Positions 10,813-20,304 are shown, counted from the first letter of the stretch. The stretch: 64,000 nt of DNA from Chloroflexaceae bacterium (GCA_025057155.1 JANWYD010000006.1:216359-280358); one strand, 5' to 3'. Made by a program: numbers and translations. The notes: generated by a model not told the origin, from the sequence alone.

Positions 10813-10831
10813 TATCTGGGGGAACCCCGTA

Positions 10832-10848
10832 GCAACCCTCCGGGTTGC
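10832..10848. repeat. Perfect hairpin GCAACCC-TCC-GGGTTGC
   Basis: A 7-bp stem with a TCC loop in the gap between the HMA-like gene and the ATPase gene. The same hairpin, extended to a 10-bp stem, recurs at 61550-61572. It may be a terminator or a dispersed repeat. Confidence 0.6.
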
Positions 10849-10944
10849 GCTCGAAGGAAATGCCCCCCGCCTGATGCGAGGGTTTAGAATGTCCGCGCCC
10901 TCCCGGGGAAACTGTTCGTATGCGGCGCAGCCGGGTAAGCTTGT

Positions 10945-13900
10945 ATGAGTGGAGTACCATCCCAGCGGGCCGGTGACTGCGGCATGGCCGAATTGAGCGC
11001 CTTGCTTGAAGAGGTCTTCGCCGGCGGGGGAACGGCGCGCACCCTGCTGGTGGCGCTGACCACGCTGCCCTGCCGCACCATTCCGGGCCACGTGTTTCGC
11101 GCTGCTCTCGACCAGTATGGCCTGCGCGCGACGTTTGACACCATCCTCCAGGATCGCCAGGTGATCGAGGCCCTTGAGTCGGTGCATCTCCCCACCGACG
11201 GCGAGACCCGCACAGTGCTGCTGCGCCTGACCCGCCCGCTCACCCTGTACCAGCGCCTGGGCGTGGGGCGTATGCGCCTGCACGTCAACCGCGAACTGCT
11301 GCTGGCGATTGATGACCGCAATGAGGTTTCCCTGCGCCGGGGCGATATCCGCATGTCCTGGATGCGGATGAACGAGGAGGTGCTGGTGCGGCTGCGGCGG
11401 GCGCGCGATCGCTCCGGCGCACCGGTGGATATGCTGGCCGTTTCCGCTGGCCACGTCATCAGCCAGACCTATCCGCTGGACGTGATCACCCTGCCGCCGC
11501 GCGTCGCGCGCGAGCGTGTGGCAGCGGAAGCGCCGCCGGCACCGGCGCCGCTGCCTGTTGCGCTGCCGGGGCCGGTCATCTCCCCCGCGCCATCCCCGGC
11601 GCTCGTTCTGCCCGCCCCGGTGGTCAGTGCGGCCCCGGCGGCGGGCGTTGCGGTGGTGCATCGCTCGCCGGGCCGACTGCGCCTGCGTATCGCCCAGCTT
11701 TACCGCAACGAGGTCGAGAAGGCGCGCCTGGAACGCGCCCTCCGGGGCCGTGCCGGGATCATCAGCGTGGTTGCCAGCAGTCTGACGGGAACGCTGCTGC
11801 TGCGCTTCGCCGCACCGCTTACCCACGCGGAAGTTGAGCGCACCGTCGGGCGCATCCTCAGCGGCGAAGACGCCAGCGAGGGCGGGCGCCGCCACCAGGC
11901 GCACCATCCCTGGCACATCTTCGACATCGAGCAAACCGCCACCCTGCTCGACACCTCGCCTGATCGCGGCCTGAGCCACGCGGTCGCTCTCGAACGGCTC
12001 AGTCAGTATGGCCCCAACCTCCTGCCCCAGGCGGTCAGCCGCTCACCGCTGCAGATCATGCTCGAACAGCTATCCAGCCTGCCCGTGGCCCTGCTCGGCG
12101 TCTCGGCGCTGGTGTCAATCGTTACGGGCGGCCTGGTGGACGGGGTGGTGATCCTGGGTGTGGTGGCCCTGAACGCGGGGATCGGGTTCACCACGGAATA
12201 CTGGGCCGAGCAGACCATCGCCGGGCTGAACCGGGGCGTGGAACCGCATGCCGTGGTGGTGCGCGACGGCCAGGAACGCGAACTGGAGGGCAAACTTGTT
12301 GTGCCCGGCGACCTGATCATCCTCCGCCGCGGCATGGCCGTGCCCGCCGACGCGCGCCTGATCGTCGCCGATCACCTCAGTGTGGACGAATCGGCGCTGA
12401 CCGGCGAAAGCGTGCCGGTCAACAAGAGCGTCGCGCCGCTCGACCAGCGCAATGTGCCCCTGGGAAGCCGCACCAATATGGTCTACCGCGGCACAGTAGT
12501 CACCGGCGGCAGCGGCAGGGCCCTGGTGGTGGCGACGGGGGTCGCCACCGAGATCGGCGAGATCCAGCGGCTGCTGGGCGAGGCCGAGCAGCCCGAAACG
12601 CCCTTGCAGCGCCAGCTCCGCACGCTGAGCGGGCAACTGGTTGCCGGGTCGCTGGCGCTCTGCGGCGTAGTCTTCGGCATCGGTCTGGCGCGGAACCAGG
12701 GCCTCCTGGAGATGTTCAAGACCGCTGTGGCCCTGGCTGTGGCCGCCGTGCCCGAAGGCTTGCCCACTGTCGCCACCACTACCCTGGCCATCGGCCTGCG
12801 CCGCCTCGAACAGCAGGGCGTGCTCGTGCGCCGCCTGGTAGCCGTAGAGACGCTGGGGTCCGTGGAGTTCCTCTGCCTCGACAAGACCGGCACCATCACC
12901 CGTAACGAGATGACCCTGGTGATGGTCGTGACAGGCGACCGGCGCTACGACCACGGCGCGGGCGGCTTCAGCGTCGAGGGCCAGGCCCTGCCCCCCGGCG
13001 GCAGCCCCGATCTCGAAGCACTGCTGCGCCTGACGGCCCTCTGCAGCGAAGTGCGCCTGGAACCCGCTGCGGACGGCCCGCGGCTCCTGGGCACGCCGAC
13101 GGAGACCGCCCTCGTTCGCGCTGCGCTCGAACAGGGAATTGACATCGAGGCCCTGCGCGCGCGCTATCCTCTGCTACGAACGCGCCTCCGCAGCGAGGGG
13201 CGCGGGTTCATGGACACGCTCCACCAGGACGGCAGCGGCTACTTGCTGGCGGTCAAGGGCAGCCCCGATCAGGTTTTAAGCCTCTGCGACCGGGTGAGCG
13301 AAGCCGGGACGGTGCGCCCGCTGACCGAGGAAGACCGCGAGCGCATTCTGGTGGACAACGAACGCATGGCCGGCCAGGCCCTGCGTGTGCTCGGCGTGGC
13401 CTACCTGCCCGACGACGGGGTGCCTGAGGAGCGCCGCGACCTGATCTGGGTCGGCCTGGCCGGCATCGCCGATCCGCCGCGACCGGAGATCCCCGCCCTC
13501 GTCGAACGACTGCGCGCGGCAGGGGTGCGCACAATTATGATCACTGGCGACCAGAGCGCCACGGCAACGGCAATCGCCCGGCAGATCGGCCTGGGCCACG
13601 AAGGGCACCTGGAAAGCCTCGACGCCGCGCAACTCGAAACCCTGCCCCCCGACGTGCTGCGCAGCCTGGCCGAGCGGGTGGACATCTTCTCGCGGGTTAG
13701 CCCGGCGCACAAACTCTACATTGTGCAGGCCCTGCAACGAGCCGGGTACGTCGTGGCCATGACTGGCGACGGGATCAACGACGGCCCGGCCCTGCGCGCT
13801 GCCGACATCGGCATCGCCATGGGCGTAAGCGGCAGCGAGGTGGCCCAGGAGGTCGCCGATATGATCGTGCGCGATGACAATCTGGCGACGATCGTTGGAG

Positions 13901-14586
13901 CCATCGAGCAGGGACGCACGATCTATAGCGACATCAAGAAAGCCGTCCACTTCATTCTCGCCAGCAACACCAGCGAAATCGCCATCACGCTGCTGGCGAC
14001 CGCCGCCGGCGCCGGCGAACCGCTCTCGCCCCTGCAGTTGCTCTGGATTAACCTGGTCACCGATGTCTTCCCCGAACTGGCCCTGGGGCTGGAACCGCCG
14101 GAGTGCGACGTGTTGCGCCAGCCGCCCCGCGACCCTCACGCCGCCATGTTCAACCGCCGCGACGTGCGGCGCATCGGCGTAGAGAGCGCCGTCCTGACCA
14201 CCGTCGCCCTCGGCGCCTACGGCTGGGGCCTGGCGCGCTACGGTATGGGACCGCGGACCAGCACTCTGACCTTCACGACCCTTACCACCTCACAGTTGCT
14301 CTACGCCATCAGTTGTCGCTCCGAGAAACGCTGGCTGTTCGACCGGCAACCCTCGCCGACAAACCCCTACATGACCTTCGCCGTAGCCGCCGGCCTGGGG
14401 CTCCAGAGCATCACCACCTTCATGCCTGGCCTGCGCCAGGTCCTGGGAACCGCCGCCCTTGGCCCGTCGGACTGGCTGCTGGTGCTGGCGCTGGCCAGCG
14501 TGCCCTATCTTGCCAGTGAATTGACGAAGGCCATCGAATGCCCGCATCGAGTAGACAGGAAAGACGCAACCAGCCATGGCCAGTGA
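10945..14586 (+). CDS. P-type cation-transporting ATPase (P2-like) with long N-terminal extension and HMA-like domain
   Basis: 1,213 residues. Residues ~1-190 form an unrecognised domain with no obvious membrane segment; 195-230 is a Pro/Ala-rich linker; 232-305 is an HMA-like domain lacking CxxC; the pump core starts near 310 (cation ATPase N-terminal motif SHAVALERLSQYGPNLLP). Core motifs are intact: TGES near 485, PEGLP near 604, phosphorylation site DKTGT at D646, TGD and GDGINDGPAL hinge motifs, and NLVTD in M6. PEGLP plus NLVTD resemble Ca2+/Mn2+-type P2 pumps rather than heavy-metal P1B pumps, though the true ion is unknown. About 900 residues is usual for a P2 pump, so the 300-residue N-terminal extension is notable. 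The last 11 bases overlap the following metK-like gene. ATG 10984 is an alternative start. Confidence 0.88.
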   Translation: MSGVPSQRAGDCGMAELSALLEEVFAGGGTARTLLVALTTLPCRTIPGHVFRAALDQYGLRATFDTILQDRQVIEALESVHLPTDGETRTVLLRLTRPLTLYQRLGVGRMRLHVNRELLLAIDDRNEVSLRRGDIRMSWMRMNEEVLVRLRRARDRSGAPVDMLAVSAGHVISQTYPLDVITLPPRVARERVAAEAPPAPAPLPVALPGPVISPAPSPALVLPAPVVSAAPAAGVAVVHRSPGRLRLRIAQLYRNEVEKARLERALRGRAGIISVVASSLTGTLLLRFAAPLTHAEVERTVGRILSGEDASEGGRRHQAHHPWHIFDIEQTATLLDTSPDRGLSHAVALERLSQYGPNLLPQAVSRSPLQIMLEQLSSLPVALLGVSALVSIVTGGLVDGVVILGVVALNAGIGFTTEYWAEQTIAGLNRGVEPHAVVVRDGQERELEGKLVVPGDLIILRRGMAVPADARLIVADHLSVDESALTGESVPVNKSVAPLDQRNVPLGSRTNMVYRGTVVTGGSGRALVVATGVATEIGEIQRLLGEAEQPETPLQRQLRTLSGQLVAGSLALCGVVFGIGLARNQGLLEMFKTAVALAVAAVPEGLPTVATTTLAIGLRRLEQQGVLVRRLVAVETLGSVEFLCLDKTGTITRNEMTLVMVVTGDRRYDHGAGGFSVEGQALPPGGSPDLEALLRLTALCSEVRLEPAADGPRLLGTPTETALVRAALEQGIDIEALRARYPLLRTRLRSEGRGFMDTLHQDGSGYLLAVKGSPDQVLSLCDRVSEAGTVRPLTEEDRERILVDNERMAGQALRVLGVAYLPDDGVPEERRDLIWVGLAGIADPPRPEIPALVERLRAAGVRTIMITGDQSATATAIARQIGLGHEGHLESLDAAQLETLPPDVLRSLAERVDIFSRVSPAHKLYIVQALQRAGYVVAMTGDGINDGPALRAADIGIAMGVSGSEVAQEVADMIVRDDNLATIVGAIEQGRTIYSDIKKAVHFILASNTSEIAITLLATAAGAGEPLSPLQLLWINLVTDVFPELALGLEPPECDVLRQPPRDPHAAMFNRRDVRRIGVESAVLTTVALGAYGWGLARYGMGPRTSTLTFTTLTTSQLLYAISCRSEKRWLFDRQPSPTNPYMTFAVAAGLGLQSITTFMPGLRQVLGTAALGPSDWLLVLALASVPYLASELTKAIECPHRVDRKDATSHGQ

Positions 14587-15757
14587 GTATGTGTTTACAT
14601 CCGAGTCCGTTACAGCAGGGCATCCCGACAAGCTCTGCGATCAGATCAGCGACGCCCTGGTCGGCCATATTCTCTGGCAAGATCCCGCCGCGCGGGTGGT
14701 GGCCGAGTGCGCTGTTTCCACGGGCATCCTGTTCGTCTCGTTGAAGGCGGCGACAACTGCCAGCATTGACATTCCCCGCGTCGCCCGCGAGGTCATCCTG
14801 GAGGCCGGCTACGACCGCGGCAGCTTCAACGGCCGCACCTGTACGGTCATGACTAACCAGCTTGAAGAGCCGACAGCCTTGCGCGCAAGCCTGCGCGACC
14901 GTGAGAGCGCCCTGTCAGAACTGGTCGCCCAGGAGAACGTCACGCTCTTTGGCTTCGCCTGCACCCAGACTCCGGTGCTGATGCCGCTGCCGATCTGGCT
15001 GGCCAATCGCCTGGCGCAGCGCCTCGACATCGTCTGCCGCGAGCACCGCGACGATCTCGCGCCCGACGGGAAGGTGCAGGTAGGCATCGTGTACCGCGAC
15101 CACCAGCCGTTTCGTATTCATAGCCTGACCCTGGTGGCCAGCCAGCGTCACCCCGATCTGCCCCTGGCCCGGCTGCGCCAGTTGATCATTGAGCAGGTGG
15201 TCAAACCGGTGTTCGAACACGAGCCGCTCGTTCCCGATGCGGAGACGCGCCTGCAGATCAACCCCGAAGGCCCGGTGGTGGAGGGTGGTCCGGCCCTGCA
15301 CGCGGGCCTGACCGGGCGCAAAACCGGCGCCGACACCTACGGGGGCTACGCGCGCCAGAGCAGCGCGGCGCTGAGCGGCAAGGACCCGACCCGCATCGAC
15401 CGCACCGGCGCCTACGCCGCGCGCCACGCGGCCAAGAACGTGGTGGCGGCGGGCCTGGCCTCCCGCTGCGAGGTGCAACTCAGCTACTCGATCGGCTTCC
15501 GCGACCCGGTGAGCGTGCGGGTGGAGACCTTTGGCACCGGTGCGCTCAGCGACGATGAACTGTCGGAGCGGGTGGCGCGGGCCTTCGATTTTAGCGTGGG
15601 CGGGATCATCCGCCGCTTCGATCTGGCCGGCCTGGCCGCCCGTTCACGAGGCCGGCTCTACCAGCGCGTGGCGGCCCACGGCCACTTCGGGCGGCCCGAA
15701 CTGGTGTTGCCCTGGGAGGCGACCGATGGGGTGGCGGCGCTGCGGGAGGCGGGGTAG
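14576..15757 (+). CDS. metK: Methionine adenosyltransferase, divergent active site
   Basis: 393 residues, the usual MetK length, forming S-adenosylmethionine from methionine and ATP in the cytoplasm. Recognisable family motifs are GHPDK (15-19), DTYGGYAR (253-260), SGKDPTRIDRTGAYAAR and the C-terminal AYGHFGR-like AAHGHFGRPE. Several normally conserved positions differ: the GDQG loop (E. coli Asp118) reads QENV with Glu120 at the Asp position; the GDCGLTGRK segment (E. coli Asp238) reads LHAGLTGRK with His242; the glycine-rich HGGGAFSGKD loop reads QSSAALSGKD; and the DPSK lysine is Arg273. It may be a lineage-specific but active MetK or a paralogue. It overlaps the ATPase gene by 11 bp, so the two are probably co-transcribed. 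Confidence 0.85.
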   Translation: MASEYVFTSESVTAGHPDKLCDQISDALVGHILWQDPAARVVAECAVSTGILFVSLKAATTASIDIPRVAREVILEAGYDRGSFNGRTCTVMTNQLEEPTALRASLRDRESALSELVAQENVTLFGFACTQTPVLMPLPIWLANRLAQRLDIVCREHRDDLAPDGKVQVGIVYRDHQPFRIHSLTLVASQRHPDLPLARLRQLIIEQVVKPVFEHEPLVPDAETRLQINPEGPVVEGGPALHAGLTGRKTGADTYGGYARQSSAALSGKDPTRIDRTGAYAARHAAKNVVAAGLASRCEVQLSYSIGFRDPVSVRVETFGTGALSDDELSERVARAFDFSVGGIIRRFDLAGLAARSRGRLYQRVAAHGHFGRPELVLPWEATDGVAALREAG

Positions 15758-15961
15758 GACGTGGAGGTGTGGAAGTGTGGAGGTTGTGGAGGTTGGAGGT
15801 GTCCGAACAGCTCTATCGCCACAGCTCTACATCTCCACCCAGCTCCCAATCCGGAGATCACAGCCGACGACGCGCAGAGTCCGAACAGCTCCGTAGCTCC
15901 AACTCTACACCTCCGCACCTCCACATCTCCACAGACCGATAAGGAGAGGAGGACGCGCCCG
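15758..15961. repeat. GGAGGT / ACCTCC imperfect repeats in the metK-ppc spacer
   Basis: The spacer starts with repeated GTGGAGGT/GTGGAAGTGTGGAGG phrases and ends with ACACCTCCGCACCTCCACATCTCCACA, so its two ends are imperfect inverted complements. Two CCGAACAGCTC phrases lie between them. The spacer could fold into a long hairpin, but no promoter consensus was evident. Confidence 0.55.
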
Positions 15962-18706
15962 ATGACCGTCCACAACTACCTCACCATTGACCCTGACACT
16001 TTCACCGATGAGTGGCGCTTCGTGCTGGAGTGTCTGCACGAAGTGCTGCGCGAAGCCGGAGAGCCGGAACTGGCCGCGGCGCTCCCCTGGCTGGAAGCAG
16101 AAGCTCCCGCGACACCGCCGCTGGAAGCGCCCCCCGAACGGCTGATCCAGGCCCTCTCAATTGGCTTTCAGTTGCTCAAAATGGTCGAAGAACGAGCCGC
16201 GGTGCAGTACCGTCGGCTGACGGAAACGCGCAACGGCCTGGCTGCTGTGCCGGCGCTGTGGGGCGAGGCCCTCTGTCAGTTGCGCGGACGGGACATCTCC
16301 GGCGAAGACATCGCCGCCGCGCTGCCCGAAGTGCGGGTCGAACTGGTGCTCACCGCCCACCCCACCGAGGCCAAACGCGCCACCGTGCTCGAGCACCACC
16401 GCGCCCTCTACCTGCTGCTGGTCAAACGCGGTGAAACCCGGTGGACGCCCTATGAGCAGGAGTCAATCCGTGCCGAGGTGCTGGCGCGCCTGACCACGCT
16501 CTGGCGCACTGGCGAGATCTTTCTGGAAAAACCCGACGTAGCCTCCGAACGGCGCAACATCCTGCACTACCTGCGCAACGTCTTTCCCGATATTATCGGG
16601 CTGCTCGACGAGCGCCTGCGGCAGGCATGGGCCACAGTGGGCTTCGATCCGGCCCTGATTGACGGGGTGGAGCGACTGCCCCGGCTGCGCTTCGGCACCT
16701 GGGTCGGCGGGGATCGCGATGGGCACCCCCTGGTCACCGCCGAGGTCACCCGCGAGACCCTGGGCGAATTGCGGCAGCAGGCCCTGAGCATCATCCAGGA
16801 TCAGTTGCGCGACCTGGCGCGGTCCCTCAGCCTCTCCGACTTGCTCCAGGCACCCCCGGCGGAACTTCTCGAACGCATCGCTGAAGTGACCGCCGCGATG
16901 GGGCCGACGGGCGCGCAGGCGCTGAAGCGCAATCCCAACGAGGCATGGCGCCAGTGGATCAACCTGATGCTGGCCCGCCTGCCGCTCACATTGCCTCTCG
17001 CAACGTATCACTACCGCGCGGCCTCCGAACTCGAGCGCGACCTGCACCTCCTCGCCACATCTCTCGACGCCGTGGGCGCGCAACGTCTGGCCCGACACTT
17101 CGTGCATCCCGTCATCCGCAGCCTCCAGACCTTCGGCTTTCACCTCGCCGCTCTGGACGTGCGCCAGAACAGCCACTTCCACGACCTGGCCCTGGGGCAA
17201 CTGCTGGCCGTCGCCGGCTTTCCCGATCACCACGTCACCCTGTGGGACGTGCCCCGGCGCATGGCGCTGCTGGAGCGGGAACTGGAGTCGCCGCGGCCCT
17301 TCGCCGGCCCGGCGGCGCGCGTGGGCCCCGAAGCCGACGCGGTGCTCAGTTGCTACCGCGTGCTGCTCGACGAACTCAACACCCACGGGCCGGCGGGTCT
17401 GGGGGCGCTGATCGTCAGCATGACCCGCAGTGAGGCCGATCTGCTTGTGGTCTACCTCTTCGCCCGCGAAGTGGGCCTGTTGCGCGATGCGCCCGACGGC
17501 CCGGCCTGCCCCCTGGCAGTCGTCCCGCTGTTCGAGACCATTGAGGACCTGGAGCGTAGCGCGGCCATCCTGGCCGCCTTTCTCGATCACCCCCTGACCC
17601 GCCGGAGCCTGGAGTTGCAGCGGCAGTTGCGGGGCGAGCGCGATCTGGTGCAACAGGTGATGATTGGCTACAGTGACAGCAACAAAGATGGCGGTCTGGT
17701 AGCCAGCCTGTGGGCGCTGTATCGGGCGCAGAAAGCCATGGCCGCAGTGGGGCGGGAGCGCGGCGTGCGCATCCGCTTCTTCCATGGCCGGGGCGGCACG
17801 ATCAGCCGGGGGGCCGGGCCAACCCACCGCTTCATCAAGGCCCTGCCCGCAGGCGCCCTGGGCGGCGATCTGCGGGTCACCGAACAGGGCGAAGCGATTT
17901 CGCAGAAATACGCCAACCGTCTGACCGCCAGCTACAACCTGGAACTGTACCTGGCGGGCGTGAGCCGCGCCACCGTGCTCGAACGCCACGCGCCGGACGA
18001 GACGCACGTCCTCGAACCGGTCATGGACCACCTGGCGACCGTGAGCCGGGCTGCCTACACCGACCTGATCGGCAGCGCGGGCTTCCTTACCTTCTTCCGC
18101 CAGGCCACCCCGATAGATGCCCTGGAACAGAGCCGTATCGGTTCGCGGCCCACCCGGCGTACCGGCCAGGCCACCCTGGCCGACCTGCGGGCCATCCCCT
18201 GGGTGTTCAGTTGGAGCCAGGCACGCTTCTTCCTCTCCGGCTGGTACGGCGTTGGCAGCGCCCTTGAACACCTCCACCAGAGTGATCCGCCAACCTTCGC
18301 AACGCTGCAACAGCACTTCCTGACCTGGGCGCCGTTGCACTACATCTTCAGCAACGCCGCCACCAGCATCGCCAGCGCCGACCCGGAGGTGATGGGCTGG
18401 TACGCCGGTCTGGTGGAGGACGCCGCGTTGCGCGAGACCCTGCTGGAGCGCATCCTCACCGAATACCGGCGCACGGTAACGATGCTGGAACGCCTCTATG
18501 ACGGCCCCCTGGCCCGGCGTCGGCCCAACATCTTCAGCATGATCGAGGCCCGCAACCCCGGCCTGCGCGTGCTGCACCGCCAGCAGATCGCTCTGCTGCG
18601 CGAGTGGCGGGCGCTGCGCGCGCGCGGCGAGGACGATGGGGCGCTGCTGCCGCGCCTGTTGCTCACGATTAACGCGATTGCGAATGGTCTGGGTTCAACC
18701 GGGTAA
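15962..18706 (+). CDS. ppc: Phosphoenolpyruvate carboxylase
   Basis: 914 residues from ATG 15962, preceded by AAGGAGAGGAGG, a strong ribosome site that decides the start over the upstream in-frame extension. The enzyme carboxylates phosphoenolpyruvate with bicarbonate to give oxaloacetate. The family's catalytic His motif is [10 protein letters not shown] near 130; the others are GGDRDGHP near 240, [10 protein letters not shown] near 568 and the glycine loop [14 protein letters not shown] near 607. Length is normal for bacterial PEPC (880-960). In an organism with the 3-hydroxypropionate bicycle, PEPC provides anaplerotic oxaloacetate from fixed carbon, in keeping with the propionyl-CoA synthase at 40624. 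Confidence 0.95.
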   Translation: MTVHNYLTIDPDTFTDEWRFVLECLHEVLREAGEPELAAALPWLEAEAPATPPLEAPPERLIQALSIGFQLLKMVEERAAVQYRRLTETRNGLAAVPALWGEALCQLRGRDISGEDIAAALPEVRVELVLTAHPTEAKRATVLEHHRALYLLLVKRGETRWTPYEQESIRAEVLARLTTLWRTGEIFLEKPDVASERRNILHYLRNVFPDIIGLLDERLRQAWATVGFDPALIDGVERLPRLRFGTWVGGDRDGHPLVTAEVTRETLGELRQQALSIIQDQLRDLARSLSLSDLLQAPPAELLERIAEVTAAMGPTGAQALKRNPNEAWRQWINLMLARLPLTLPLATYHYRAASELERDLHLLATSLDAVGAQRLARHFVHPVIRSLQTFGFHLAALDVRQNSHFHDLALGQLLAVAGFPDHHVTLWDVPRRMALLERELESPRPFAGPAARVGPEADAVLSCYRVLLDELNTHGPAGLGALIVSMTRSEADLLVVYLFAREVGLLRDAPDGPACPLAVVPLFETIEDLERSAAILAAFLDHPLTRRSLELQRQLRGERDLVQQVMIGYSDSNKDGGLVASLWALYRAQKAMAAVGRERGVRIRFFHGRGGTISRGAGPTHRFIKALPAGALGGDLRVTEQGEAISQKYANRLTASYNLELYLAGVSRATVLERHAPDETHVLEPVMDHLATVSRAAYTDLIGSAGFLTFFRQATPIDALEQSRIGSRPTRRTGQATLADLRAIPWVFSWSQARFFLSGWYGVGSALEHLHQSDPPTFATLQQHFLTWAPLHYIFSNAATSIASADPEVMGWYAGLVEDAALRETLLERILTEYRRTVTMLERLYDGPLARRRPNIFSMIEARNPGLRVLHRQQIALLREWRALRARGEDDGALLPRLLLTINAIANGLGSTG

Positions 18707-18776
18707 TGGGTTTCGGGGAAACTGGGGTTGGCGCGTGTGCTCCGGGTTGCCCGCCCGTCCGGCCCGGGGTGGTGTG

Positions 18777-18799
18777 GAGACGGCCCGGCGGGCCGTCTC
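18777..18799. terminator. GC-rich hairpin downstream of ppc
   Basis: GAGACGGCC and GGCCGTCTC form a perfect 9-bp stem around CGGCG, 70 bp after the ppc stop. No T-run follows, so it may be a Rho-assisted terminator or a dispersed hairpin. Confidence 0.5.
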
Positions 18800-18827
18800 T
18801 ACCCGCCGGGGTTCCGGGCGTCCCAGG

Positions 18828-18856
18828 TTGCTTGCCTGCCCGGCCCGGGGTATACT
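18828..18856 (+). promoter_or_regulatory. Candidate promoter for glutathione peroxidase gene
   Basis: TTGCTT (18828-18833), a 17-bp spacer and TATACT (18851-18856, 5 of 6 matches) predict a start near 18863, leaving a leader of about 34 nt before the ATG. Confidence 0.5.
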
Positions 18857-18896
18857 ACCTCTGTACAGGTTTTGCACAATTTCAAGGACCACATCA

Positions 18897-19418
18897 ATGA
18901 CCATCTATGATTTTACGGCCAACCTGATAGACGGAACGCCCCAGAAACTCGACGCCTACCAGGGCAAAGTGACGTTGATCGTCAACGTCGCCAGCCGCTG
19001 CGGCTTCACACCCCAGTACGCGGGGCTGGAGACCCTCTACCGCCGCTACAGGGACGAGGGCTTCGTCGTGCTCGGCTTCCCCTGCAACCAGTTCGGCTTC
19101 CAGGAACCGGGAACCGAGTCCGAGATCCAGCAGTTCTGCAGCCTGAATTACGACGTCACCTTCCCGATGTTTGCCAAGATTGACGTGAACGGGCCGCGGA
19201 CCCACCCGCTCTACGCCTATCTCAAGGCCGAGCAGCCCGGCTTCCTGGGCCTCCCGACGATCAAGTGGAACTTCACCAAGTTTCTGGTAGATCGCAACGG
19301 CAACGTGCGCCGGCGCTACGCGCCCACCGACACGCCGGAGTCCATCGAGCGCGACATCGTCGCCCTGCTGCGCGAACATCCAGCGCCGCAGGCCGTCGCC
19401 GACGGCGCGACGCGGTGA
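18897..19418 (+). CDS. Glutathione peroxidase family (cysteine-type) protein
   Basis: 173 residues from ATG 18897 with AAGGA 9 nt upstream. It reduces hydroperoxides in the cytoplasm. Peroxidatic Cys35 sits in [12 protein letters not shown]; Gln69 (FGFQEPG), Trp124 and Asn125 (KWNFTKF) complete the catalytic tetrad. Cys63 (FPCNQFG) and Cys81 (QFCSLNY) are available as resolving cysteines, as in thioredoxin-dependent members. A Cys rather than selenocysteine at 35 and the short length fit the bacterial BtuE/Gpx group, so thioredoxin is the more likely electron donor. It stands alone with its own promoter and ends before a strong hairpin shared with the convergent toxin-antitoxin pair. Confidence 0.93.
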   Translation: MTIYDFTANLIDGTPQKLDAYQGKVTLIVNVASRCGFTPQYAGLETLYRRYRDEGFVVLGFPCNQFGFQEPGTESEIQQFCSLNYDVTFPMFAKIDVNGPRTHPLYAYLKAEQPGFLGLPTIKWNFTKFLVDRNGNVRRRYAPTDTPESIERDIVALLREHPAPQAVADGATR

Positions 19419-19454
19419 GTCTGAGGTGAGCATGGGCTGCAGCCCCTGTAGCCC

Positions 19455-19503
19455 CCGGCTCGCTGATACCGCGCGGCTAAGTCGCGCCGTATCAGCGAGC
19501 CGG
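19455..19503. terminator. Long hairpin between convergent genes (21-bp stem, 7-nt loop)
   Basis: CCGGCTCGCTGATACCGCGCG pairs with its complement on the other side of GCTAAGT with one mismatch. It lies between the gpx stop (19418) and the stop of the convergent nucleotidyltransferase gene (19505). It has no T-run. A bidirectional terminator is likely; a small palindromic repeat element is the alternative. Confidence 0.65.
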
Positions 19504-19504
19504 T

Positions 19505-19864
19505 TCATGTATGAACATTCCCCACCTCCCCATCGCCCCCCTCCTCCGCCGCCTGCACGACGACATAGCTACGTTCGATTTCCTGCCTGAAGGTCGGCGG
19601 GAGGCGCGCCCAGTCCATAACATCAACGTGAATGGGCAGGTTGCTCTCCACAAACGCCTCCCGCAGCTCGAAGAGACGCTCGAAGGGCCGTTGCAAGTCG
19701 TGCGGATTGCGCACGACGAGATCGAGGTCGCTGGCCTCGTGCGCCCCGCCGGTGACGCGGCTGCCATAGGCCCAGACATCGCAGGCCGGCGCGTACTGAC
19801 GCAGAATGGCGCGCACCTGGTCGAGGTAACGCGCTGGCAGGTTGAGCCTGACGTGAATAGTCAC
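19505..19864 (-). CDS. Minimal nucleotidyltransferase (MNT) antitoxin
   Basis: 119 residues. The nucleotidyltransferase signature GSX10DXD is intact: Gly34-Ser35 in YGSRVTGG, Asp46 and Asp48 in SDLDLVV; a third acidic position is available in HVDVMDW (Asp81 or Asp84). In type VII HEPN/MNT systems this enzyme inactivates the HEPN toxin by transferring AMP to a tyrosine. Its start overlaps the stop of the upstream HEPN gene by 4 bp (ATGA), the classic coupled arrangement, with the toxin gene first. The C-terminal tail is Glu/Gly-rich and ends close to the convergent hairpin. Confidence 0.85.
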   Translation of the reverse strand: MTIHVRLNLPARYLDQVRAILRQYAPACDVWAYGSRVTGGAHEASDLDLVVRNPHDLQRPFERLFELREAFVESNLPIHVDVMDWARLPPTFRQEIERSYVVVQAAEEGGDGEVGNVHT

Positions 19865-20304
19865 GGCGCCTCCTCGTCGAGCGTCCGGTCGGCCCGCAGG
19901 CGTTCCGCCAGCGCGCGAGCGTCACGGACGAAATCCGGGAGTAACGTGAGCGTTTCCCGCGCGAACGCCTCGCCGTAGTCGTGGGCCGTATTGTTGCGGT
20001 TATCGCGGTAGGTAAACCAGCGCTCGACTTCGTCTGGCGTGAGCAGACCATGCCGGGCGGCCAGGCGCAGCACTTCCTTGACCGGCGTCGCGTCCAGCAC
20101 GCGCGCGCCGTAGCCGAAGTCCTTCAACCGGCGCCTGACGAGTTTGAAGGAGACCTCCTGCGCCAGTTCGAAGCCCTTGATGATAGCCATGCGAAAGATT
20201 TCCTGTTCGGTAACCTCCTGGCCGGCAACGGCGCGCTGATACAGCGCCAGCGCGGCTTCGAGAGCGCGCAGCGTGTTGGTCAGATGATCCGTGTTGAGGC
20301 TCAT
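19861..20304 (-). CDS. HEPN-domain toxin, nucleotidyltransferase substrate-binding type
   Basis: 147 residues, predicted all-helical, resembling the HI0074-like nucleotidyltransferase substrate-binding family. The HEPN RNase motif RX4HXY is present (Arg103, His108, Tyr110 in RNNTAHDY); the tyrosine is the residue modified in studied HepT toxins. The likely role is a ribonuclease toxin neutralised by AMP transfer from the coupled MNT protein. The upstream 266 bp (20305-20570) has no other gene. Whether this pair acts as an active toxin-antitoxin or a phage-defence module cannot be decided from sequence. Confidence 0.82.
   Translation of the reverse strand: MSLNTDHLTNTLRALEAALALYQRAVAGQEVTEQEIFRMAIIKGFELAQEVSFKLVRRRLKDFGYGARVLDATPVKEVLRLAARHGLLTPDEVERWFTYRDNRNNTAHDYGEAFARETLTLLPDFVRDARALAERLRADRTLDEEAP

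Noticed and set aside
10021..11979. 652-codon minus-strand frame over the ATPase N-terminus
   Set aside because: Antisense to three consecutive plus-strand genes; no motif or ribosome site.
16463..18577. 704-codon minus-strand frame within ppc
   Set aside because: Antisense shadow of an intact PEP carboxylase.
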